Assembly: GCA_964513655.1 (NCBI GenBank)
Contig: CAZENQ010000025.1
Span: 1 to 35,377, forward strand
Length of the DNA stretch: 35,377 nt
Source of the DNA: G020350405 sp964513655
GTDB lineage: Bacteria > Planctomycetota > Phycisphaerae > Sedimentisphaerales > Anaerobacaceae
Direction of reading: 5' to 3'
Shown: positions 23,796-32,023 of the stretch, piece by piece
Layout of the letters: the number at the start of each line of letters is the position of its first letter
Position numbering within the stretch: position 1 is the first letter of the stretch
The notes under the pieces: generated by a model
Database searches by the model: none
Told to the model about the DNA's origin: nothing
The model's input: only the letters and a program-made list of their open reading frames with translations
Translations under genes and position numbers: made by a program

Positions 23796-26700
23796 TTAAC
23801 GTCCAACTCCCGCGGCGCCAATGACGTCGGAGATACGATGGACAGAGGTTTTGACTTTTTTTCTAAGAAGTTTCTTCGGGCCTATGTAAATCAGGCCGTC
23901 GGCGACGACGTAGGTAAGGTCTCCGAAGCCTGCCGATACGGAGTCCAGCAAAAGATTGAAGGCCATCTTTAGCGGGACTTTGGCGGTTGAGTCGATGTTT
24001 ATGGGGCTGGTCCTGTCGACGTCGGCCTCGTTGTACAAGTCGTTCCAGAAGACATAGACATTCAGCGGCGGCTCAACGGAGCTTTTTAGTACGTCTAACG
24101 CATCTGCAAAGTGCATTTCGGGATGCAGCTCGGAAAGGTCAAAAATCTTCTCCAGTTGCCTGTAGACAACTCGGTCGGACGGTCTGGCTGAGGTTGGGGG
24201 TGTTGTGGTTTCGGGGGCTTTAGGCGGAGTTTTCATTTCGGCTGTTTCTGTTTGCTGGATCTCGAACAGCTTAGTAGCTTTTTTAGACTCATTTTGAATA
24301 GCTGTATTCTCAGCGGGCTGATGGAGGACCGCTCGTATCATCCACTGGCCCTCAGTGAAAGGTTGCATTTTTTGCCCCGGCAGGCCGATAAAGGAATTAC
24401 CGCTACTGCTGTCGTCGTAGTGAATGTGTATCGGCTTTTGCGGTGTTGGGTCGAAACCGACGCAGATAGCGAACGTCGAGGGAACTTCAACAGGCTGTAA
24501 GAGCAACTTGACCCAGTTTCTGGTCCCCGTATTGCGTCTGGCTGTGAGGTCGGAATACCCGAAGGTGAATTCTTTGATCAGGTTAAATTGGTCGTCTAAC
24601 AGGCATATATGGAAGTTCTTTGCCGGGTTGTAGGACGCGCCAGCGGGCGAGCAGCTGAGGCGAACCGCTGCGAGTATGTGACCTTCACCAGGCGAATCAA
24701 AAATTACAGCGTGACCGCCCTCCGGGATACTTCTTCGGCCTTCGCTTGACCCATCGTCGTAAAATAGTTCGACTCTTCTACGTCCCCGCCGAGTACCGCT
24801 GGGAGGCTTAGCCCTTGTCTCGCCTAATTCTTGCTGAGCTGAACGGATTGACTTGGCCTCGGGCTCCAAATTTGCACTTTCGGCCTTTGCATCTTGCAAG
24901 CTGGTCTTTGCTTGCGAATTATCGGGCTCAACACCCAGCCACATTTCGTAGTATTTGATAGCCCTGTCATACTGTTTCAATTCCATATAGGTTGTGGCTA
25001 AGCCGTTTAGGGCAGCGGTAGCGCTCGGCGCGGCTGCTACCGCCTTTTCCCAGTGGCCGATAGCTTCGTCGGTTTTGCCCTGTCCTTTGGCGATCCACCC
25101 GAGGCCGTTGAGCGCTGCAGCGTGTTTAGGCTGTATCTCAAGGCATCGCTCAAATGAAACTTTGGCGCTTAGGGGCTTTCCCTGATTTTGCTGCGACCAG
25201 CCCAGGCCGTTCCAGGCATTGGCATTTGTCGGGTCTTTTTCCACAGCTTTTTTGAATAGTCTCTCAGCCTCAGTCAATTTACGCTCGCGCCACAACTCCC
25301 ATCCCTCCGAAGCAATATCTTCTGAGGCCATCTTATCCGCATCACTAACATTGCTTGCCCGCCCAACTTCAACTTGAACATCCGTTTTGAGTCCGGCGCG
25401 GAGTGAGACGTTTTTGAACTTGACCCATTCGTAAGGCCGGGTCTGGAACTGGAATTCCTTTACATTTTCTAATGGTAGATCATCGAACTCCACAGTCGTA
25501 ACACGTGTTTTACCTATATTTGTGGGATTCATATTCGTGGGCATATAGATTGCTTCTGATTTATCAATTGCAATAACACGGTGGTCAAAATCGGTAAACG
25601 TATCAGCCATGGTTAATATAGTTTTTCCGTCTTGTTCATGAATGTTAGAGAAACTGCCCCCTCCTTGAAAACCAGTGAAGGAATTATCTCTGTTCGAGAT
25701 ACCTGATGAGGTAGTTTTCCAGGGTCCGCTAGCCACCCCAATGTCTACCCTGACTGTATTATCCTCAATCGGTATCGAGGCAACGATGGCTCTTAATCCC
25801 TCCACAGGGTTACCTTGTTTGAGGGGTTTTTCTTCAAGAAGGCTACCATTTGATTGAAGGATATGCCATCTAATATTAACCCCGCTTTCACTTAAATCAC
25901 TCAATCGAAGTGCAAATTCCCGACGAAGTCCCTTGGAACGTGGACCTAAAAATATATGCCTAAGGTAAGGATTCTCAATTCTGTCATAAGGAGTGATGTC
26001 TGTCAGAGTCCCGTCCGGCCGCCACCATTGTTTACCTTCGCTCGGATGCTCACACACCCCGACCAGTTCAACCGTAACGTCATTAGGGAGAATGGCTTTA
26101 AAATCCGTCTGCTGCTCGTTGCCTTCTGCCTTTGCTCTGGCAAACTCATTTTCGGCGTCTAATCGTAGATACTTCACCTTGTTCAGTTCGCCCTGAGTTA
26201 CCCGCCCAGCATCTAATAATAGTTTTGTCGTTTTTTCTTGCTCCAGGTACAAGGTTACAATTTGACCCAAAATGTCAATTCGCTTTTGAGGTGTTTCAGA
26301 CAGTTCACTTTCAATCCGTAGTAAATCTATTTTAGCCTCCTGAAGCTGCCTGGAGTTTGCCCGACCGTTGTTATATTTCTGCTCTACAGTTTGCAGCGTT
26401 TTTTTCAAAATATCTTTGCGCTCCATGAGCAAGTTGCGCGAATCTTCAACCGTCACGCCATTTGGCAGCTCCGCTTTAAACTGTTCTTGCCGCTCTTCGT
26501 GCTGGACATCAGTTTTTTTCGGTGGTCGGGCGGTAAGGGCGAGGGTTGTCGGGACGGCGACGAGCGCCAAAAGCAGGATTGTGATTACAACGATGAAGCT
26601 CGGTCTTTTGTAGAATTTTTTGTCTGGCTTTAAGATGGTTTTTATGCGGTCTTCGATGTTTTTTACGGGGCCGGCGACGGCCAATGAGGGAATTGGCTTT

Positions 26701-27584
26701 GCGGATTTGTGCTCGGCGATGAGGGTATTTACGATGGCGGTGCTGTAATCTTTCGCTTTGGCGTTCAATCGGGCGATTGCCATTTCATCACAGCACTTCT
26801 CGCGCTCAGCGCGGATTTTCTTATTGGCCCACCAGACCAACGGATGGAACCAGAAGACTCCTTGGACGATTATCTGCAGCAGGTTTACTGCGGCGTCGAA
26901 GCGAAGGACGTGGCTCAGCTCGTGGCCTAAGATGCCCCGGCGGTGCCTGGGGCTGTCCAGCTTTGCAAAGTCAGCCGGCAGATAAATGCCGCCCCGCAGC
27001 AGGCCCCAGACGAAGGGCTGGCCGATATCTTTGATGAGCCAGACCTTCGGAAGAACTCGGATGTCAAGGTCGCCGAACAGGTTGTCTATGGCACTTTTTA
27101 AACCGGCCGGCAGCGGCCTCCGTGCCCGCTGCAGCCAGCTATTGGTCCGCAACGCCTTTATTAACGTAACAGAAAAGAACAAGGCCAAACCGCCAATCCA
27201 GGCGAGTGGCAGCCACTGTCGTACAGCGAATCCAGATAGTCTTTGCCCGACGGACGGCCGCTCAATCACAGGCGTTGGGGGGGCTAATGCGACGGGCCGG
27301 TCGTAAATGACGGGGCGGACAGGCTCGATGGTCAGAGGCGGAATTTCAGCAGGGACGACCGCTGCCGGTTGTGGTATTTGCTGCTGCGGCAGGACCGCCA
27401 ATGGTATCGTGAGCAAAGACGGCGTCAGGCACTTGGCTAGGACAATCAACCAGAGAAGGTAGCGGACGTGCGCGCTTTTGTTTTTCAACAGTAGTGACAC
27501 CCCTGCTATTGCCGTAGCCAGGACAGCTATCTGCCAGCTTTGCGTGGCCAGATAATTTGTGATTTCGGTTAGGGTGTTTTCCAT
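23796..27584 (-). CDS. BlaR1-like M56 membrane peptidase with TPR and C-terminal sensor-like domains
   Basis: A 1262-residue protein. The N-terminal 330 residues are an M56 antirepressor protease: membrane helices (IAVLATAIAGVSLLL, YLLWLIVLAKCLTPSLLTIP, LPLAWIGGLALFFSVTLI), the zinc site GHELSHVLRFD near residue 220, and WFHPLVWWANKKIRAEREKCCDE. A fourth helix (FIVVITILLLALVAVPTTLAL) ends the module. Then come a coiled coil, a long domain without clear family, four TPR units (about residues 755-900: EAERLFKKAVEKDPTNANAW and similar), another beta domain, and a C-terminal domain (LHPEMHFADALDVL, VPLKMAFNLLLDSV) like those near secretin N-termini. It starts 19 bases after blaI, with GGAG before the ATG. 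By analogy with BlaR1 it should cleave the repressor after sensing a signal; the ligand is unknown. Confidence 0.85.
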   Translation of the reverse strand: MENTLTEITNYLATQSWQIAVLATAIAGVSLLLKNKSAHVRYLLWLIVLAKCLTPSLLTIPLAVLPQQQIPQPAAVVPAEIPPLTIEPVRPVIYDRPVALAPPTPVIERPSVGQRLSGFAVRQWLPLAWIGGLALFFSVTLIKALRTNSWLQRARRPLPAGLKSAIDNLFGDLDIRVLPKVWLIKDIGQPFVWGLLRGGIYLPADFAKLDSPRHRRGILGHELSHVLRFDAAVNLLQIIVQGVFWFHPLVWWANKKIRAEREKCCDEMAIARLNAKAKDYSTAIVNTLIAEHKSAKPIPSLAVAGPVKNIEDRIKTILKPDKKFYKRPSFIVVITILLLALVAVPTTLALTARPPKKTDVQHEERQEQFKAELPNGVTVEDSRNLLMERKDILKKTLQTVEQKYNNGRANSRQLQEAKIDLLRIESELSETPQKRIDILGQIVTLYLEQEKTTKLLLDAGRVTQGELNKVKYLRLDAENEFARAKAEGNEQQTDFKAILPNDVTVELVGVCEHPSEGKQWWRPDGTLTDITPYDRIENPYLRHIFLGPRSKGLRREFALRLSDLSESGVNIRWHILQSNGSLLEEKPLKQGNPVEGLRAIVASIPIEDNTVRVDIGVASGPWKTTSSGISNRDNSFTGFQGGGSFSNIHEQDGKTILTMADTFTDFDHRVIAIDKSEAIYMPTNMNPTNIGKTRVTTVEFDDLPLENVKEFQFQTRPYEWVKFKNVSLRAGLKTDVQVEVGRASNVSDADKMASEDIASEGWELWRERKLTEAERLFKKAVEKDPTNANAWNGLGWSQQNQGKPLSAKVSFERCLEIQPKHAAALNGLGWIAKGQGKTDEAIGHWEKAVAAAPSATAALNGLATTYMELKQYDRAIKYYEMWLGVEPDNSQAKTSLQDAKAESANLEPEAKSIRSAQQELGETRAKPPSGTRRGRRRVELFYDDGSSEGRRSIPEGGHAVIFDSPGEGHILAAVRLSCSPAGASYNPAKNFHICLLDDQFNLIKEFTFGYSDLTARRNTGTRNWVKLLLQPVEVPSTFAICVGFDPTPQKPIHIHYDDSSSGNSFIGLPGQKMQPFTEGQWMIRAVLHQPAENTAIQNESKKATKLFEIQQTETAEMKTPPKAPETTTPPTSARPSDRVVYRQLEKIFDLSELHPEMHFADALDVLKSSVEPPLNVYVFWNDLYNEADVDRTSPINIDSTAKVPLKMAFNLLLDSVSAGFGDLTYVVADGLIYIGPKKLLRKKVKTSVHRISDVIGAAGVGR

Positions 27585-27603
27585 TTTTGTTTCTCCGCGA
27601 AAG

Positions 27604-27984
27604 TTATCGTTTATTCTTCCTTATCAACTGCTTTAGGTTTTCGATATCCCGGTCGTCGATTTTGCTGTGCTCGGCTAAGTACTGCATAAGCGGGGCGGGG
27701 TCGCCGCCGAACAGCCGGTCGAGAAAATCGCCGACAGTCCTTTTTATAACGTCTCTGCTGCTGACTGCGGGAAAGAAGACGTGGGCCTTGCCGTCGGTGT
27801 TGTGTTTTAGGTAGCCTTTCTTTTCCAGCCGCCTCAGAAGCGTCTGCACGGTCGCGTACGTTATCCTCCTTTTGGCCGGGAGCCTGTCACAGACCTTCTG
27901 GACCGTGGCCTTATCGAGCTGCCAGACTATTCTTAGGATTTCCGTCTCGGCCGGACTTACTGCCGTCAATCTTCGTCTTGCCAT
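27604..27984 (-). CDS. BlaI/MecI/CopY-family repressor
   Basis: A 126-residue winged-helix repressor. It has the family order: LTAVSPAETEILRIVWQLDK, then ATVQKVCDRLPAKRRITYAT, the recognition region VQTLLRRLEKKGYLKH, the wing DGKAHVFFPAVS, and a dimerising C-terminal helix part (FLDRLFGGDPAPLMQYLAE). The ATG at 27984 follows AAAGGAGGT at 6 bases; the frame runs upstream through the promoter but that part cannot be translated. The gene lies directly before the M56 peptidase, the standard repressor-antirepressor arrangement, and its own promoter contains a TACA-N2-TGTA operator. Binding there would repress both genes until the peptidase cuts the repressor. Confidence 0.93.
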   Translation of the reverse strand: MARRRLTAVSPAETEILRIVWQLDKATVQKVCDRLPAKRRITYATVQTLLRRLEKKGYLKHNTDGKAHVFFPAVSSRDVIKRTVGDFLDRLFGGDPAPLMQYLAEHSKIDDRDIENLKQLIRKNKR

Positions 27985-27999
27985 AACAAACCTCCTTTT

Positions 28000-28044
28000 A
28001 CAAGTGTACAACATAGCATATCGTACATTTGTACAACTTGTCAA
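28000..28044 (-). promoter_or_regulatory. blaI promoter with overlapping BlaI operator
   Basis: On the minus strand TTGACA (28039-28044) and TATGCT (28015-28020) are 18 bases apart. Between them lies the palindrome TACATTTGTA (28024-28033), matching the TACA-N2-TGTA core bound by BlaI/MecI repressors. A wider dyad is also present: ACAAGTGTACAA (28000-28011) is an imperfect inverted copy of TTGTACAACTTGT (28029-28041), so two repressor dimers could sit side by side across the promoter. Confidence 0.78.
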
Positions 28045-28444
28045 CAATAAAAATAAAATTTTAAAAGAAATTTTCCCCGCCCCCATTTTCCCCCAAAAAC
28101 CAGCAAGAGCGGCAGCATGACACAATTCCCTATGATAAGCACATCAAACTAAGAAAATCCCAACTTGCAATTCGCAACGCGCTGCCCGTAACGCAGCAGA
28201 TGCCCAAGAGGGCCGCTCAAAACACTTTTTCAATCATCCGTGCATGCACTCCCAGCCCGGCCACCAATTTCCTTAAAAATTTTTACTCCTTTGTTAATAA
28301 CGAGTTACGAGTATCGCGCATCGAGAATCGATGGTCTTTTCGCACCAAACGCGCGCCCCCCTCTACTAATGAGCGGACCCTCCGTCCGTCCGCCCGCTCT
28401 TTGAAAACTCAATAAATCCCGTAACCCTCGCAGCGCAGCGGAGA

Positions 28445-28463
28445 TCCCGGACTTGATCCGGGA
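28445..28463. repeat. short palindromic repeat
   Basis: TCCCGGA (28445-28451) and TCCGGGA (28457-28463) pair around CTTGA. The wording 'gatcccgg..ttgatccgggac' resembles a common class of dispersed intergenic hairpin repeats in bacteria. No T-run follows, so a terminator role is unlikely. Confidence 0.5.
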
Positions 28464-28498
28464 CCCAGAAAAAAAAGCTTTGTGGCTAACTAAAAAAT

Positions 28499-28795
28499 GG
28501 AAAACAAACCCAATTTTATGGATACCAAAAATGAACATAAACTCAGCTATAACAAAGGGTTATGAAAACGCTCATCTCCGCTCAACCGAAAAAACGAACC
28601 CAATCTCAAACTCAGGACGCGCGACGCAGAACGCAGGACAAAAAATGTCAAACGAAACCAATTTCCGAAGGTCATAAATGAACATAAACTTAGGCTTATC
28701 AAAGAATTACGAAATGAACAGCCTGGCAGACCCGGCCAAAACGAAACCAATCTTGCCCGGTCTAAAACGACAACTCTACCGGACTAACCTGTCCC
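28499..28795 (+). repeat. two diverged copies of a ~148-bp unit ('KTNPI' repeat)
   Basis: The box AAACGAA(C/A)CCAAT occurs four times, with its CAAT at 28511, 28601, 28659 and 28748. The pairs 28511/28659 and 28601/28748 are 147-148 bases apart, and ATGAACATAAACT at 28531 and 28678 is also 147 apart. This marks two tandem copies of one unit. Read on the plus strand they give peptides with KTNPI, KTNPI and KTKPI, a phrase seen in many short hypothetical proteins from planctomycete genomes; frame breaks argue against a real protein. Confidence 0.65.
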
Positions 28796-29064
28796 ATTCC
28801 TTAGAGTCCCCGGACTCTAAGGGGGAGCACTCCACAACTTGCCAACCCGAAGCGTCCTCGCGAGGCACCCCACCGCCGCCAACCGCCCTTACATTTCCCC
28901 CACCATTTATCCACAATTCGCCTCCCGGCCCGGCAATTTTTGCCCCCCAGATCCCCCATTTTAACGTCACAACTTTCGTAAACTTTCACACTTTGAAACA
29001 CTTATTCCAGCGCCATTCCACAACTTTTCTTACGTTTCCCCTATTCCTTCACACTTTTTCAAAC
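28781..29064. repeat. left arm of a diverged inverted repeat bracketing clpB
   Basis: The reverse complement of this stretch aligns with 32024-32392. Shared blocks, in order from the clpB side, are GTGGAATGGCGCTGGAATAA with GTTTCAAAGTGTGAAA (28984-29021), CAAAAATTGCCGGGCCGGGA (28919-28950), TAAGGGCGGTTGGCGG (near 28876-28893), and a TAGAGTCC...GGACTCTA hairpin followed by GGAATGGGACAGG (28781-28820). The arm begins inside the last codons of clpB (TTTGAAAAAGTGTGA). Confidence 0.75.
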
Positions 29065-31628
29065 GTGAACCGGTGCGCGTTCGCGTCAATTCTCACCTTA
29101 TCCCCGTCCACGAATTTCTCCGCCAACAGCTCCGCCGCCAGCCGATTCTCCAACCGCTGCTGGATCGTCCGCTTCAACGGCCGAGCACCAAAAACAGGGT
29201 CATAACCCTCATCCATAATCTGTTGACGCGCATTTTCGCTGAATTCCACCTCAATCTTCCGCCCACGCAACCGCTCCACAAGGTAACCTAATTGGATATC
29301 CACAATCTTCTTCAAATCGTCCTTGCCGAGCATCTTAAAGACGATTACCTCGTCGATACGGTTCAAAAACTCGGGTTTGAAGTGCTGTTTGAGCGATTCT
29401 TTGACGTGGGCCTCAATCTCCCAGTCCGCGCCGGCTTCTTCGGTCAGTTCCTGAATCTCCTGACTCGCAATATTGCTGGTCATAATCACGACCGTATTCT
29501 TGAAATCCACTGTCCGGCCCTTGCCGTCGGTCAATCGACCATCGTCAAAGACCTGAAGCAGTACATTGAAGACGTCCGGATGGGCCTTTTCAATCTCATC
29601 CATCAGAATCACCGAATACGGCTTTCGCCTAACGGCCTCAGTCAATCTGCCTCCTTCTTCGTAGCCGACATAGCCCGGCGGCGAACCGATAAGCCTTGCA
29701 ACCGAGTGCTGCTCCATAAATTCACTCATATCAATGCGAATCATAGCGTTTGGGTCGTTGAACAAAAAGTCCGCCAGCGCCTTGGAAAGCTCAGTTTTGC
29801 CCACGCCCGTCGGCCCAAGGAACAAAAATGAGCCTATCGGCCGGTCCGGGTCCCCCAGCCCAGCCCGGCTCCTGCGAACGGCATTGCAAAGGGCCGCAAC
29901 CGCCTCATCCTGCCCGACCACGCGCATCCGAATCGCCTCTTCCATCTTCATTAACCGCTCACGTTCACCGCTTAGCAACCTGGCTATCGGGATTCCGGTC
30001 CACTTGGATACAACCTGGGCGATATGCTCTTCCGTTACTTCGTTCTGGATTATTGACCTCTCGGATTTGGAAAGTTTGGCCTCTTTTTCGTCGAGCTCTT
30101 TCTTCAAATTGGCAATCGTCTCGTATTTCAGGCGGGCGGCCGCCTCTAATTCGCCCTTTCGCTGAGCATCCTCAAACTGCATCTGAGCGTCTTCGATTTG
30201 CTGCTTGAGCTCTTTTATCTGGTCTATATCACCCTTTTCGCTTTCCCACTGCCCGGTGAGGTTTTTGTCCTGCTGCTGCAGTTCAGCTAATTGTTTTTCA
30301 GTGCTTTTTAGTCGTTCTTTACTTGCCTGGTCGGTTTCTTTTTTCAGTGCCTCGCGTTCGATTTGCAGCTGGACAATCTTTCTGCGAATAGTGTCCAGCT
30401 CGACGGGCAGCGAATCGTTCTCAATCCTTAGTTTTGAGGCCGATTCATCAATCAAATCAATGGCCTTGTCCGGCAGCCACCTGTCTGATATATAGCGATT
30501 CGATAAAGTCGCGGCCGCCACAAGGGCGGAATCGGTAATGCGGACGCCATGATGGGTGTCGTAGCGGTCCTTCAGGCCTCGAAGAATGGCTATGGTTTCT
30601 TCAACGGTCGGCGGGTCAATCAAAATAGGCTGAAAGCGCCTCTCAAGGGCGGCATCTTTTTCCACGTATTTTCGATAGTCGTCAATCGTAGTCGCGCCGA
30701 TACAACGCAGGTCACCCCGTGCAAGCGACGGCTTTAGCAGATTGCCCGCGTCGACGGCTCCTTCAGCCTTGCCGGCACCGACGACGGTATGGAGTTCGTC
30801 GATGAAGAGTATTATCTGGCCCTGGGCACCGACAACTTCTTTTAATACAGCCTTCAGCCGGTCCTCAAATTCGCCCCTGAACTTCGTTCCCGCTATCAAA
30901 GCCCCCATATCGAGGGCGATAATCCTTTTATTCTTCAGCCCGGCCGGGACATCACCTGCTATTATTCGCTGGGCGAGGCCTTCGACGATTGCGGTTTTGC
31001 CAACACCCGGCTCGCCGATTAGGACGGGATTGTTCTTGGTTCGCCGGTTGAGGACCTGCATACAGCGGCGAATCTCCTCATCTCTGCCGATGACTGGGTC
31101 GAGTTTTCCCTTTCGGGCCATCTCTAAAAGGTCAATTCCGTAGCGTTCGAGGGCTTTGTATTTATCTTCCGGGCTCTGGTCGGTTATCTTTTCGCCGCCG
31201 CGAACGTCTTTCAGGGCGTTTTCAATCTGTTCAGGCGTGATTGAATTAAGCTGTAAAACCTCTTTGGCGTCGCTCTGTACCGAAGCCAGAGAGATGAAAA
31301 GGTGCTCGACACTGAGGTATTCGTCGCCCATCGCATCGGCGCGGTTTTGGGCATCCAGTACGATTTGGTTGAGGGCCGGGTCGGGCATAAGTGTAGTGTT
31401 GGCCTGGCCTTGCGGCAGACGGGCAAGCTCGCTTTCGGTCATATCTTTAATGCGCGAGATATTGGCACCGATCTTTTTCAGAATCATCGCTACGACGCCC
31501 GTATCGTCGCTGCAGACAGCGTTGAGCAGGTGCAGGGGTGACAGGACGGTGTGGGATTTGGCCATAGCGACCTGCTGGGCGGTGGCGAGTGCCTCCTGGG
31601 CCTTTAATGTGAATTTGTCGAATTTCAT
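29049..31628 (-). CDS. clpB: ATP-dependent chaperone ClpB
   Basis: A hexameric AAA+ disaggregase that rescues aggregated proteins together with DnaK. At 859 residues it matches the usual 855-870. The N-terminal Clp repeat domain (MKFDKFTLKAQEALATAQQV) is followed by AAA-1 with Walker A GEPGVGKTAIVEG (near residue 200) and Walker B ILFIDELHTVVGAG. The middle coiled coil (about residues 405-530) tells ClpB from ClpA and ClpC. AAA-2 has GPTGVGKTELSKAL and VILMDEIEKAHPDV, then LNRIDEVIVF and DPVFGARPLKRTIQQ. The start is ATG with AGGGA upstream. No CIRCE or HAIR heat-shock operator was seen upstream. It stands alone, bracketed by an inverted repeat. Confidence 0.97.
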   Translation of the reverse strand: MKFDKFTLKAQEALATAQQVAMAKSHTVLSPLHLLNAVCSDDTGVVAMILKKIGANISRIKDMTESELARLPQGQANTTLMPDPALNQIVLDAQNRADAMGDEYLSVEHLFISLASVQSDAKEVLQLNSITPEQIENALKDVRGGEKITDQSPEDKYKALERYGIDLLEMARKGKLDPVIGRDEEIRRCMQVLNRRTKNNPVLIGEPGVGKTAIVEGLAQRIIAGDVPAGLKNKRIIALDMGALIAGTKFRGEFEDRLKAVLKEVVGAQGQIILFIDELHTVVGAGKAEGAVDAGNLLKPSLARGDLRCIGATTIDDYRKYVEKDAALERRFQPILIDPPTVEETIAILRGLKDRYDTHHGVRITDSALVAAATLSNRYISDRWLPDKAIDLIDESASKLRIENDSLPVELDTIRRKIVQLQIEREALKKETDQASKERLKSTEKQLAELQQQDKNLTGQWESEKGDIDQIKELKQQIEDAQMQFEDAQRKGELEAAARLKYETIANLKKELDEKEAKLSKSERSIIQNEVTEEHIAQVVSKWTGIPIARLLSGERERLMKMEEAIRMRVVGQDEAVAALCNAVRRSRAGLGDPDRPIGSFLFLGPTGVGKTELSKALADFLFNDPNAMIRIDMSEFMEQHSVARLIGSPPGYVGYEEGGRLTEAVRRKPYSVILMDEIEKAHPDVFNVLLQVFDDGRLTDGKGRTVDFKNTVVIMTSNIASQEIQELTEEAGADWEIEAHVKESLKQHFKPEFLNRIDEVIVFKMLGKDDLKKIVDIQLGYLVERLRGRKIEVEFSENARQQIMDEGYDPVFGARPLKRTIQQRLENRLAAELLAEKFVDGDKVRIDANAHRFTFEKV

Positions 31629-31737
31629 GGCATAAGTTCCCTGAAATACAACTGTTCTTATTCTACTACGCTAAGAAGCAAAGGGCGTGCCGGAAAGATT
31701 AAAAATTCACAAGTGCATTAAAGGCAGGAGGTTACGA

Positions 31738-31774
31738 TTATCTCGGTTTTGCCTGGTGTGTGCCAATTTGGCAG
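31738..31774 (-). promoter_or_regulatory. candidate clpB promoter with overlapping palindrome
   Basis: On the minus strand TTGGCA (31762-31767) and GATAAT (31738-31743) are 18 bases apart, with a leader of about 100 bases before the clpB ATG. The -35 forms half of the 13-base palindrome TGCCAATTTGGCA (31762-31774), which could be an operator. It does not match CIRCE (TTAGCACTC-N9-GAGTGCTAA) or HAIR elements. Confidence 0.4.
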
Positions 31775-31850
31775 AGATGGCGAGGCTTTTTGGCGGGGGT
31801 GTGGGCGTTGACGCAAAATGGCAGCTTGGTTGCGTTTATGCGTCATAAAA

Positions 31851-31913
31851 TCAATCAAATGTGCAGGTTTTTGGGGGGTAGTTGTGTCAATCAAAAGTGC
31901 AGGTTTTTTGGGG
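31851..31913 (+). repeat. direct repeat, two ~26-bp copies
   Basis: Copies at 31851-31876 and 31887-31913 share TCAATCAAA, then GTGCAGG and a T-run ending in GGGG; the period is 36 bases. A third, weaker version (GTGTAGGTGGGTTTTTGGG) begins near 31926. No gene or known array type is associated with it. Confidence 0.75.
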
Positions 31914-32023
31914 AAAGATGTGAGAGTGTAGGTGGGTTTTTGGGTGAAAAAACGGTGTAGGGAATTTGGGAGGTGGGAGGTCGCCCTTGTTTTAGGGCTA
32001 AAAATGGGGGTTGGGTGTGTTGG

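Larger units (their letters stand above)
28045..29048. other. long non-coding region rich in repeats
   Basis: About 1 kb between blaI and the end of clpB with no convincing gene. The plus strand is C- and A-rich. It contains a hairpin repeat at 28445-28463, the ~148-bp tandem repeat at 28499-28795 and the left arm of the clpB-flanking inverted repeat from 28781. Plus-strand frames here read as low-information peptides (for example KTNPI motifs) and are better explained as repeats than as genes. Confidence 0.6.

Noticed and set aside
28389..28415. Motif GCTCTTTGAAAACTCAATAA resembling rRNA leader sequence
   Set aside because: No rRNA gene follows, and the match is short and A/T-rich; likely coincidence within a repeat-rich gap.
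28907..28915. Perfect DnaA-box sequence TTATCCACA near a strand-composition change, suggesting a replication origin
   Set aside because: Only one box was seen, a single 9-mer is expected by chance about once in a few windows this size, and no dnaA, dnaN, gyrB, rpmH or parAB gene is nearby. The sister repeat arm does not keep it.
28678..29205. 175-codon plus-strand frame running from the KTNPI repeat into clpB
   Set aside because: Made of translated repeats and then antisense to the clpB 3' end; low-complexity composition and no conserved motif.
31851..31913. Possible CRISPR array
   Set aside because: Only two good copies with a ~10-base gap, no further units and no cas gene.
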